This document shows positions 44,252-52,265 of a DNA stretch of 64,000 bases, one piece after another (position 1 is the stretch's first letter; each line of letters begins with the position of its first letter). The position numbers and the translations under genes were made by a program. Location: positions 1,364,001 to 1,428,000 of the forward strand of contig NZ_NIDE01000001.1 of assembly GCF_002197845.1 (NCBI RefSeq). The letters run 5' to 3'. The stretch is from Fimbriiglobus ruber. Its GTDB lineage: Bacteria > Planctomycetota > Planctomycetia > Gemmatales > Gemmataceae. Below the pieces are notes generated by a model. The model was not told where the DNA came from, searched no databases, and worked only from the letters and a program-made list of their open reading frames with translations.

Positions 44252-44725
44252 ATGGATGGGCTACTTGAGTTCCTCGAAGTGGTGCGGCAGCACGGTCTGG
44301 TCGCCGGCCACCTCCGCGGACTGTTTCACATCGTCATCGGACGACGAATCGTTGGGCCGGGTGATGTCGTTATTTCCAACGGCATCACGTGGCGTGTGCT
44401 GGCGTCACTCCTCAAACAATCGCGATACGAAAAAGAGTTGGTCGCCGAAGTCGGAGCCGATGCTGACGAACTGGCTCCCCGCGACCGGCAGCGGTTTTGG
44501 TACGCGGCGATCGCTTTATCCAGGCCCGATAGCGCCGAGGCCGTTGCTCAGGCCGAACGGCTGTCCGCCGCGTTGAAGCCACTCGGATACACTGTCAGTC
44601 CCGCCCCAGCACCCATGTTACCTGTTACTCCGCCCAAGCCGCCCGCTACTACGCCCAAGCCGCCCGCTGCCAAAACGCCACCGCCTCCCCCGCCCGAAGC
44701 GCCGCCCAAAAAGAAAAAGAAGTAA
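44252..44725 (+). CDS. Hypothetical protein with Pro/Lys-rich tail
   Basis: A 157-residue cytoplasmic protein. The N-terminal 85 residues are ordered (GLLEFLEVVRQHGLVAGHLR, then VVISNGITWRVLASLLKQSR). A middle helix follows (RDRQRFWYAAIALSRPDSAEA), and then a low-complexity tail from about residue 112 of PPKPPATTPKPPAAK type ending in five lysines. GGAG eight bases before ATG 44252 decides the start over the upstream frame. I recognise no family. A basic Pro-rich tail suggests binding to nucleic acid or an acidic partner; this is conjecture. The helicase gene converges 20 bp downstream. Confidence 0.65.
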   Translation: MDGLLEFLEVVRQHGLVAGHLRGLFHIVIGRRIVGPGDVVISNGITWRVLASLLKQSRYEKELVAEVGADADELAPRDRQRFWYAAIALSRPDSAEAVAQAERLSAALKPLGYTVSPAPAPMLPVTPPKPPATTPKPPAAKTPPPPPPEAPPKKKKK

Positions 44726-44745
44726 GCCCTGCCCAAAGTGTGTTC

Positions 44746-47214
44746 TCAATCGAGAACACCCGCGCCGAAGGCGTCCTCTTCCTCCGGCTCCGCGGGCTTC
44801 GCCAGGTCTACCGCCTTGGCCAGTTCCGCGGCGGCGATCGCTTTCGCGTGTTCCTCGCCCTCGACCACGTCGGCCGCGTGCGCTTTCTTGATCGTCTCCT
44901 CGGTACTCATCGGGTCGACGGAGCGGCACGTCTCGGTCAGCCGGTCGGCGATGTCTTTCAGTTCGGCCTGCCACGCGGCCGGTTCGACACCGGGCGGCGT
45001 GAGTTGTTCGAACTCCTGGGTGAGCAAGATCATGCGCAGCAGGTGGCGAAAGATCAGCCCTTCTTGCTTCGCCAGTTCGCGCGACGTGATATAAGTGTTG
45101 AAGTTCCCACCGAAATTCAGCACTTCCCCGGCCGCCCACACCGCCTGGGTGGTGACGTCCGTGATCTCCGGGTGGATGGCGTCGAACAGGAGCCTGAGTT
45201 TCTCGGCGAACACCGGCGGCCGCTCATCCCACGGCACGAATTCTTCTTCCTCTTCCGGCTCCCCCTCGACCTTCGGCGGTTTGGCCACGATCAGGCCGCG
45301 GGAGATGAGTTCCGGATCAAGTTTCTCAGTGGCCAGCGGGCCGGGCGGCAATTCGAACGGCACGCGCACGAACTTTAACAGTGGCCGCGGAAGTTCCAGC
45401 ACAGACTCAAACGCCTGAATCCGCTCTTCGCGGCTGGCCGTGCCGAGGTATTCGATCAAGAACGCGCCGTAGAGCGGGTGGACCGCTCGGAAGACGAGCA
45501 ACTGATCGAGCCGTTCGGTCGGCGTCGCGAGGATCGGCTGGTAGTCGGTCGGCGGGTTGAGGGCGGCCGCAGCCGCGGCCGCGGCGCTCGGGGGTGGGGG
45601 CGAGAACCCCGGGATACGCAAGCCTTCCTCTCGCCGCGGCGCGACGGGGGCAGCGGTTGGCTCGCTTCCAGTGATTCCCGCGGGAGGGGCTTCGGCCGGC
45701 GGTTCTGGTTCGAGTTTGACGAAGCCACGGGCCGCGAGGATGAGCAGCATGCGGTTGAGTTGCTTCATCCCGGCTTCGATCCGCGGCTGATCGAGGAGCC
45801 GCTTCTTGACCACGCTCCGAATCTTCTCGACCTCGGGCGATATCTTCAGCAAGTACGCAAGCAACCGCCACGGGAGCGGTCCCTTGCTGTAAAGCTTCGC
45901 GGGCGGAGCGGTTTTCAGCTTGTCGAAATCGGGCTCGGTCCAATACTTTTTTTGACTATTGCGGGTCGGTTTCTTCTTCAGCAGTTCCTTTTTCTTTTTG
46001 AGCATCACCGGGTCTTTGGTCGTCTCCGGAATCTGGTCGTACTTCTCCTTCCACTTCGAGATGCGAACGTCGTCCTCGTGCGGTATTACGTAGACGTGCC
46101 CTTCGGTGTCGTACTGCGGGCGGCCGGCGCGGCCGAAGATCTGGTGGGCGGTACTCGGGTCGATGAGCTTTTCCTTGCCGAACGGCCCCTTCACCAGCGA
46201 CGTGAGGACCACCGACCTGGCCGGCAGATTAATCCCGGCGGCCAGCGTTTCGGTACAGAGGGCGACGCTCAGCAATTTCTTCTCGAACAGTTCCTCGACC
46301 ACCCGCCGGTACTTCGGCAACAACCCCGCGTGGTGAACGCCGACGCCCCGGCGAAGCATCTGCTTCAGTTTCGGCCCGATCCCCTGCGGCCATTCGAGCT
46401 TGTCCACCTCGGCGTTCAGCACGGTCCGCTGGCCGGCGTTCAGTAAATCCAACCCCTTCAATTGCTCGGCCACCGACCAGCACTCGTCCCGGTTGAACGC
46501 GAACACCAACGCGGGCGTCTTCCGGGTCGCGTCGTCTCCCTTGGCGATCTGCACGAGCAAGTCGTTGAGGTAGTCTCCCGCGACCCAGTGATACGTTAGC
46601 GGGATCTTCCGCTCCTTGCCCTCGACCACTTCGAGCTTGCGGCCGTGCATCCGGTCTAGCCAGTTCAAGAATTCGACCGCGTTTCCCACGGTGGCGGACA
46701 GAAGGAGCAGCCGGACGTGCTTCGGAAGCATGTTCAGCGATAGCTCCCAAACGATCCCGCGTTCGGGGTCCGCAAAACTGTGGAACTCGTCCATGACCAC
46801 GGCCGAGACGTGGCTGAAATCGAAACCGTCCTGGTGCAGCAGCCGATTGAGAAGAATTTCCGCGACGACGACGAGAATCCGTGCGGTCGGATTGACTTTG
46901 CGATTCCCGGTGACAAGCCCGATGTCGTCCCGACTAAACCCCCACCGTTCGGCTGACGCCTGCATTTCCTGAAACTTCTGCTCGGTCAGGGCGATCAGCG
47001 GCGTGGTGTAATACGCGACCGTATTGGAGTGCAGCGCCTCGAAGAGTGCGGCCTGGGCGATGAGCGTCTTTCCGGTCCCCGTCGGCGCGCAGACGAGTAC
47101 CCCCTGTTCGGACGTGAACCACGCGAGCAGGGCCTCTTCCTGAACCGGGTACGGGGGGTACGGAAGCTGGTCGAGGTACTTTGTCGCCAGTTCGTCGCGC
47201 GTCGGGGCGGGCAT
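44746..47214 (-). CDS. Ski2-like DEAD/DEAH-box helicase
   Basis: An 822-residue superfamily 2 helicase. Walker A CAPTGTGKT is at about 42-50, Walker B DEFH at 142-145 and motif III SAT at 173-175. Domain 2 has ALVFAFNRDECWSVAEQLKG, GVGVHHAGLLPKYRRVVEELF, TETLAAGINLPARSVVLTSL and motif VI IFGRAGRPQYDTEGHVYV. This order with HHAGL and GINLPA is typical of the Ski2/Mtr4 RNA-helicase group. A Lys-rich segment (KKKKELLKKKPTRNSQKKYW) and a Pro/Ala-rich insertion (about 500-560) precede an all-helical C-terminal domain not seen in RecQ or DinG. RNA unwinding in turnover or ribosome quality control is likely, but unproven in this group. Confidence 0.88.
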   Translation of the reverse strand: MPAPTRDELATKYLDQLPYPPYPVQEEALLAWFTSEQGVLVCAPTGTGKTLIAQAALFEALHSNTVAYYTTPLIALTEQKFQEMQASAERWGFSRDDIGLVTGNRKVNPTARILVVVAEILLNRLLHQDGFDFSHVSAVVMDEFHSFADPERGIVWELSLNMLPKHVRLLLLSATVGNAVEFLNWLDRMHGRKLEVVEGKERKIPLTYHWVAGDYLNDLLVQIAKGDDATRKTPALVFAFNRDECWSVAEQLKGLDLLNAGQRTVLNAEVDKLEWPQGIGPKLKQMLRRGVGVHHAGLLPKYRRVVEELFEKKLLSVALCTETLAAGINLPARSVVLTSLVKGPFGKEKLIDPSTAHQIFGRAGRPQYDTEGHVYVIPHEDDVRISKWKEKYDQIPETTKDPVMLKKKKELLKKKPTRNSQKKYWTEPDFDKLKTAPPAKLYSKGPLPWRLLAYLLKISPEVEKIRSVVKKRLLDQPRIEAGMKQLNRMLLILAARGFVKLEPEPPAEAPPAGITGSEPTAAPVAPRREEGLRIPGFSPPPPSAAAAAAAALNPPTDYQPILATPTERLDQLLVFRAVHPLYGAFLIEYLGTASREERIQAFESVLELPRPLLKFVRVPFELPPGPLATEKLDPELISRGLIVAKPPKVEGEPEEEEEFVPWDERPPVFAEKLRLLFDAIHPEITDVTTQAVWAAGEVLNFGGNFNTYITSRELAKQEGLIFRHLLRMILLTQEFEQLTPPGVEPAAWQAELKDIADRLTETCRSVDPMSTEETIKKAHAADVVEGEEHAKAIAAAELAKAVDLAKPAEPEEEDAFGAGVLD

Positions 47215-47300
47215 GATTTCGTCCGGGGACCGGGAACGGGCACCCCGTCAGGTTACGAGATGAAGACAGGAAGCGAAAGGAAGTTGGTCGGGGGATGCTA

Positions 47301-47640
47301 CCGGTGCCTGGTCATGTGGACGGTTTTTTGCGGGGTAACGTCTTGGGGCTCGGCCCCAAACCCCGCCGGAGGGGTTGAACCCCTCCGGACCTCCCCACTT
47401 GCTCCCGACCCGGTGAAGAATCCCAGAGCGGATTCTTCACCGGGTCGCTCGCGTGACCGCTTGTTTCCCAACAGGAACCGAGCGAATGAGCGAGGTCTTC
47501 TTGCCGTAGTCAACTCAGGCCCCTGCGAGCGATCGGTGGGTCGATCCGCTTTGGGATCGACCCACCGATCGGGAGCAAGTGAGGAGGTCCGGAGGGGTTC
47601 AACCCCTCCGGCGGGGGTTTGGGGCCGAGCCCCAAGACGC
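47301..47640. mobile_element. Structured repeat element with variable-stem hairpins, copy B
   Basis: The left edge GGTGCCTGGTCATGTGGACG and the outer arms (47342-47395 and 47584-47638) match copy A at 34929-35317. The two inner hairpins are 47407-47423 with 47430-47446, and 47531-47547 with 47554-47570, each a perfect 17 bp. Their 9-bp stem cores differ from each other and from both in copy A, while the closing ends (GAYC, ATCC) and flanks (GCTCCC, GCTCGCG) are shared. AACAGGAACCGAGCGA between the modules is also shared. It fills the gap between the helicase gene and the DUF11 protein gene; nothing else is seen in 47215-47692. Confidence 0.8.
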
Positions 47641-47692
47641 CCTCCCTGGGACCAGCGTTCACACCCTGGTCCTACCCAGACTGGCAGAACGC

Positions 47693-49252
47693 TTACCGCA
47701 CCTTCGCCTTGAACTTGACCACGCCCCCCTGCCCCGAGGCGATCGGCCCCGGGATCTCGAAGTTGACGACCACCGACCCGGCTTCGTTGTCGATCGTCGT
47801 GACGGTCGATGGGCGGTCGCCTACAGACGACCCGTGAACGTATTCGAGGCGGCCGCTGAGGCTGTCGCTCAGCATCAGGTCCGAGACCGCGTCGCGGGTG
47901 TCGTTCTGGTAGCGGATCGTGAACGTGACGATGTCGCCCGGCTTGACGCCGCTAGCCGGGTCGACGGTCTTGGTGACGGCGACTTCGTTCGGGTGGCTCG
48001 TGATTTCCTCCGGCTCGACGGCCGTGGCGACGATCCGGACGCCTCGGGAGACGACCACGAGTCTCGGCATCGTCATACCCACAAACGTCGCAATCCCGTT
48101 CTCGGCGATCATGATCGCCGTCCGCATGCGGGCGTCGAACTCGACCGGCTTCACCCGGTTCACGACGGCCCCGGGCGGCAGGTTCATGCTCGTCCCGCGC
48201 GGGCCCATGATGGTGCCGATGCCATCGGGATTTAGCTTCACCTGGACGCCGCTGATGAGCAGGTCCGCCCGCCGGATCACGAACCGCGGGGCGCAGATGC
48301 AAACGCGGTTCGACGTGACCACGTGTCGCTTGTCGCGGGATGTGTATTGCAAGGCCACGTCGGTCGGGTTAAGTCCCCCGAGCCGGCCGCCCGGCCCGAT
48401 TCCGAGGCGCGGACCAACGTCGCCGCCGTCCGTCAGACACTCTTCGCTCGGCGTCTTCGGCCCGAGGATCGGGTCGAACGCCGGTATCGGTACGGCGAAG
48501 CACGAGAGCGACGGCGGAATACGCGGCGCGGGAGGAAGCGCCTCGCCCGGCAGTTGAATCGTGCCCGGGACGGCCGCCCGCGTCAGGTCGATCGCGTCCG
48601 GCTTGCGGTCCCCGAAACGCAAGATCGCGACGATCCGTCCGCTGTCCAGCGCGGCCTTGATCGCCTCTTCATCACCCATCTCGGCAAACTCGATCGGAAC
48701 GTCGGGCGTCGAGTCGATGGGCACTGCCTTGGTCGGATCTTCGAGGTAAATGACCTTCGTGACGAACTGCCCGGCAAACGCCTTGTGGATGTCCGACATC
48801 GGTATGTAAACCGGCGCCGGGTAGTCCATGACGTTCATCCCGGCTCGCGGGACGAGACTGCCGCGCACTTCGAGAACGGGATAGAGCGCTTCGCCCGGGT
48901 GGTTCGGCAGGTCGGTGAGTTCCAGGCGGTACGAATACCCCGGGCGGAACCCGAAGGTCGCGGGAGCCGGATACGTGTGCGCGGACGGCGTTCCCGGGTA
49001 GACGGTCACTTTGACGCCGGCGGGCGCGATCACCCGGCTGGCAAGAACCGGGGCGGGCGGGCCGATCGGGTCGCACGCTCCGGGCCGCAGGCCGGGACCG
49101 CACGACGGTGGGATCGGCCCACACGGAGCCCCCGGCGGGGCGGCACTCGGAAACGCCGGTGGGATGGGAACGTAGGCCCCGGCGGGCATCACCGGACCGC
49201 CCGGCGGGGCGGCCAGCGTCATCGGCAGCAACAGGCCCAGCGTGAAGTTCAT
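47693..49252 (-). CDS. Secreted protein with C-terminal DUF11 domain
   Basis: A 519-residue exported protein. After a signal sequence (FTLGLLLPMTLAAP) comes a Pro/Gly-rich stretch. A domain with FRPGYSYRLELTDLPNHPGE and GQFVTKVIYLEDPTKAV follows, and it is shared with the neighbouring 49397-50608 protein. A middle part has LQYTSRDKRHVVTSNRVC. The last 100 residues (VAVTKTVDPASGVKPGDIVTFTIRYQN to VVKFKAKVR) are a DUF11 beta-sandwich, common in surface proteins. ATG at 49252 is chosen because the signal sequence follows immediately; the frame is open 45 codons further up. It is 144 bp downstream of its relative on the same strand, probably one operon. A cell-surface role is inferred. Confidence 0.8.
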   Translation of the reverse strand: MNFTLGLLLPMTLAAPPGGPVMPAGAYVPIPPAFPSAAPPGAPCGPIPPSCGPGLRPGACDPIGPPAPVLASRVIAPAGVKVTVYPGTPSAHTYPAPATFGFRPGYSYRLELTDLPNHPGEALYPVLEVRGSLVPRAGMNVMDYPAPVYIPMSDIHKAFAGQFVTKVIYLEDPTKAVPIDSTPDVPIEFAEMGDEEAIKAALDSGRIVAILRFGDRKPDAIDLTRAAVPGTIQLPGEALPPAPRIPPSLSCFAVPIPAFDPILGPKTPSEECLTDGGDVGPRLGIGPGGRLGGLNPTDVALQYTSRDKRHVVTSNRVCICAPRFVIRRADLLISGVQVKLNPDGIGTIMGPRGTSMNLPPGAVVNRVKPVEFDARMRTAIMIAENGIATFVGMTMPRLVVVSRGVRIVATAVEPEEITSHPNEVAVTKTVDPASGVKPGDIVTFTIRYQNDTRDAVSDLMLSDSLSGRLEYVHGSSVGDRPSTVTTIDNEAGSVVVNFEIPGPIASGQGGVVKFKAKVR

Positions 49253-49396
49253 GACGTGCCCCCGGTCTGATTCGCAGTGTGAGTACGTATTCGGCGAACG
49301 CCCGCCTGGAGATCCTGGCCTGACAAAGAAGCGGGGGAGAGCCGAACCCGAATCGTTCGGTTCCGGCTCTCCCCCGCCGTGACACAATTCAGATTG

Positions 49397-50608
49397 TTAC
49401 GGCAGCGTCGGGACCGGCGAAACCGTCGACCGGCTCACCGGGGCGGACGGGATCACGATCACGCCGGGGTTCTTGACCGCGTTCGGCAGCGGGGCCGGAA
49501 CCTTCGGGGTGCCCGGGGTCATCGGCGGCGTCGTCACCGGCGGGGTGGTGGGCACCGCCGGCCGCGGGGACATGCCGACCGGGGCGTCCATCGCCGGGGT
49601 GTTCGGGTCTTGCAGGTCGATGTTCCCGATCCGGATGACGGCCAGGATCGTCCCGCGGCGGTTGGCTTCGTCGATCGGGTTCACACCCGGTTCGAGGCGG
49701 GTCGAGACGACCTCGTCCGCACCCGCGAGGGCGGCGATGTCCTGGAACTTCTCGTCCGGCAGGTAGATCACCTTGACCACGAGGTTGCCGTCGTTGACCT
49801 GGCCAAAGTCTTCGTCCGTGAACGACACCGGGACGGTATTGTGCGACAGGTACGTGATCGTCTTCGGCGTGGCCGGGTAGACTTCGAGGGTCGGGTAGTA
49901 TTGCTTACCCGGCAGCTTCGGAATCCCGGTCAGCCGCAGGCGGTAGATCCCGCCCTGCGCGAAGTTGTACCGGGCCGGCGATTCGAGCGGGGCCGGTTCG
50001 ATGAACATACCGCCCGGTCCCTGCCAGGTGACCCGCATCCCGGCCGGGTTCGCGAATCGGATCGACGACCGTTGGCCAGTGTACATCGGGCCGTACATCC
50101 CACTCCCCGGGCCCGCGAGTCCGGCCGGGAACGCGACCGCCCCCGGCACGCCCATCGCCGGGACCGGGTAGATTCCGCCGTGGCCGAGCATCCGGCCGAT
50201 CCCGTTGGCCATCGGGCCGTAAGCTTCCGGCCCGGGGCCGCCCAGCCCACAGGAGCCGTCCGCACAGCCGCCGCCCGCGAGCGGCCCGTTGACGCCCGGC
50301 GTGTACAGGCCCGCCCCGCCGGCGGCCGCGGCCCCGGCGGCTTGTTGGACGCCCGTGGACTTGCTGCCGCTCGAAATCCGGACCACGCCCGGGTCCGCCT
50401 TGCCGACCGGCATCTGGCCCGCGGCGGCCGTCACGTTCGCGGCGTGGACCGGCTCGCCCGCCGGCCCGACCAGCCCGGGCACCGTCTTCCCGTAGGACAC
50501 GGCGCCGAACGGCATCGGCCCGGCTGGCTGGTTGGTTTTTTTATCGGTCGGGCTCATACACCCGCCTAACCCGGCAAGCATTACGATCGTCGCTGCGGTT
50601 CGCTTCAT
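49397..50608 (-). CDS. Lipoprotein related to the DUF11 neighbour
   Basis: A 403-residue exported protein. MKRTAATIVMLAGLGGC is a signal with a lipobox, so Cys17 should be lipidated. A Gly/Pro/Ala-rich region runs to about 180. The ordered domain that follows (GMRVTWQGPGGMFIEPAPLE, YNFAQGGIYRLRLTGIPKLPG, YYPTLEVYPATPKTIT, DGNLVVKVIYLPDEKFQ) matches the domain in the 47693-49252 protein in order and spacing. The C terminus is Pro/Thr-rich. The ATG at 50608 follows GGGGGAAACC. Gene order and shared domain suggest that the two proteins arose by duplication and act together at the cell surface. Function unknown. Confidence 0.78.
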   Translation of the reverse strand: MKRTAATIVMLAGLGGCMSPTDKKTNQPAGPMPFGAVSYGKTVPGLVGPAGEPVHAANVTAAAGQMPVGKADPGVVRISSGSKSTGVQQAAGAAAAGGAGLYTPGVNGPLAGGGCADGSCGLGGPGPEAYGPMANGIGRMLGHGGIYPVPAMGVPGAVAFPAGLAGPGSGMYGPMYTGQRSSIRFANPAGMRVTWQGPGGMFIEPAPLESPARYNFAQGGIYRLRLTGIPKLPGKQYYPTLEVYPATPKTITYLSHNTVPVSFTDEDFGQVNDGNLVVKVIYLPDEKFQDIAALAGADEVVSTRLEPGVNPIDEANRRGTILAVIRIGNIDLQDPNTPAMDAPVGMSPRPAVPTTPPVTTPPMTPGTPKVPAPLPNAVKNPGVIVIPSAPVSRSTVSPVPTLP

Positions 50609-50970
50609 GGTTTCCCCCATCGGTCTCCCCGCCCCGGTGCGACCGGGCGACGGCCGAAGCCCCCTGGTCATACGATTCCGTCGCGTTTCTACGCTTCAGA
50701 ATCACATTCGGTCCCCAGACCTCCCGAACTTTGCTCAAATTCGGAACAGTCGTCAGACCTAACCCAATTTGGGCAGGCGGCGCAACCGAGGAAACACGGC
50801 CACTCGACGCAGCCCGGGTCCGTGAGCCGCGGAACCGCCCAAGTTACCGACCCGTTACACCCCCGCGAGAGCGTGCCGGTAGAATCGGGTCGTGTGGGGC
50901 GCGGCCCGCAGTACTCTGATGTCCATTCGTGCGGCTTTCCACGCCCCAGCGTGTTCCACAGGAGGAAGGC
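50609..50970. other. Divergent promoter region, no gene seen
   Basis: About 360 bp between the lipoprotein gene (minus) and the VWA gene (plus). No hairpin or operator-like palindrome was evident. The long frame on the opposite strand of the VWA gene reaches in here but is a codon shadow. Confidence 0.4.
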
Positions 50971-52140
50971 ATGTCTCGTTACTTCCGAACGGCAGTCCTG
51001 TTCGCCGTCGTGGCGATCATCGGGTCGACCCCGGGCCTCGCGTCGGCGGCCCCGATCCCGGCCGAGAAACCCAAGAACATTGATCTGGTGATCTGCCTGG
51101 ATGTGTCGAACAGCATGGACGGCTTGATCGAGTCCGCGAAGCTCCGCCTGTGGGACATCGTCAACGAACTGGCCCGCGCGAAGCCGACTCCCGACCTGCG
51201 CGTCGCCCTCTACAGCTACGGGCACAATAACTACCCGGCGGACAAGGGGTGGGTCCGCAAGGAACTGGACCTGACCACGGACCTGGACGAGGTGTACGCC
51301 AAGCTGACCGCCCTGCGGACCAACGGCGGCACCGAGTACGTCGCCCGCGTCACCCGCGACGCGATCGCCGAGCAGAAGTGGACAGACAAGGCGAACGCCC
51401 TCAAGGTGATCTTCGTCTGCGGCAACGAACCGGCCGACCAGGACAAAGAAGTCCACCTGTATGACGTGGCCGCGATGGCGAAAAAGCAAGGCGTCCTGAT
51501 CAACACGATCTACTGCGGCGCGAACGCGAACGCCGAGGCGGCCGGGTGGCGTAACTACGCGACCCAGGCCGGCGGCAGCTACGCGAACATCGACCAGGAC
51601 CGCGCGCGGCGCGATCCCGTCGCCGGCATCAAATCCCCGCACGACGAAAGGTTGCTCGAACTCAATGGAAAGTTGAACGGAACCTATGTCGCATTCGGCG
51701 ATGACGGCGCAGCCAAGGGGGCGAATCAGGTTCTCCAGGACAGCGCGGCCGCAAAGGCGTCTCCGTCGGCCGCACTCGCGCGAGCGGAATCCAAGGCAAA
51801 CGGCCTGTACCGAAATGGAAGCTGGGATTTGATTGACCGGATGAGAGACGACCCGAAGTTCGACGTGACCAAGCTGAAAGACGAGGAACTCTGCGAAGAA
51901 ATGCGGAAGTTGAAGCCTGAAGAACGGCTCGCATACCTCAAAAAGAAAGCCGAGGAGCGGGTCGCGATCCAGAAAGAGATTAACGACCTGTCCGGCAAAC
52001 GTGCCAAATACGTCGCGGAACAAGTCAAGAAGATCCCGAAGAGTGAAGGCGAAAAGGCTCTCGACGAAGCCTTCAAAGGCATCATCCGCGATCAGGCCCA
52101 GGCGAAGGGATTCGAGTTCCCAGCGGCCGAGAAGAAATAA
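50971..52140 (+). CDS. Exported von Willebrand A-domain protein
   Basis: A 389-residue protein. The signal peptide (AVLFAVVAIIGSTPGLASAA) ends near residue 28. The VWA domain runs from about 38 to 235 with the metal-site motif DVSNSM (Asp44, Ser46, Ser48) and TNGGTEYVARVTRDAI. The C-terminal third is a Lys/Glu-rich helical region, probably coiled coil (LKPEERLAYLKKKAEERVAI). AGGAGGAAGGC before ATG 50971 fixes the start. VWA proteins of this kind bind partner proteins through a divalent metal, outside the cytoplasmic membrane here. It is followed after 125 bp by the DUF4139 gene on the same strand, with a hairpin between. Confidence 0.9.
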   Translation: MSRYFRTAVLFAVVAIIGSTPGLASAAPIPAEKPKNIDLVICLDVSNSMDGLIESAKLRLWDIVNELARAKPTPDLRVALYSYGHNNYPADKGWVRKELDLTTDLDEVYAKLTALRTNGGTEYVARVTRDAIAEQKWTDKANALKVIFVCGNEPADQDKEVHLYDVAAMAKKQGVLINTIYCGANANAEAAGWRNYATQAGGSYANIDQDRARRDPVAGIKSPHDERLLELNGKLNGTYVAFGDDGAAKGANQVLQDSAAAKASPSAALARAESKANGLYRNGSWDLIDRMRDDPKFDVTKLKDEELCEEMRKLKPEERLAYLKKKAEERVAIQKEINDLSGKRAKYVAEQVKKIPKSEGEKALDEAFKGIIRDQAQAKGFEFPAAEKK

Positions 52141-52155
52141 TGTCGGCCAGATGAT

Positions 52156-52214
52156 TTTTCCGCCCCTTGTGGGCGCCCGGGTCTACGTCCGGCCGCCCAC
52201 AAGGGGGTGGAAAA
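52156..52214. repeat. 20-bp inverted repeat after the VWA gene
   Basis: 52156-52175 (TTTTCCGCCCCTTGTGGGCG) pairs with 52194-52214, with one wobble/bulge. The loop CCCGGGTCTACGTCCGGC also occurs at about 54117-54135 in the palindrome downstream of the DUF4139 gene, so the two belong to one repeat family. It may be the terminator of the VWA gene. Confidence 0.7.
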
Positions 52215-52265
52215 CCTTGACCTTTCCTCAACAACTAGCCCCACTCTCCCTCTCTTGAGATTCCT

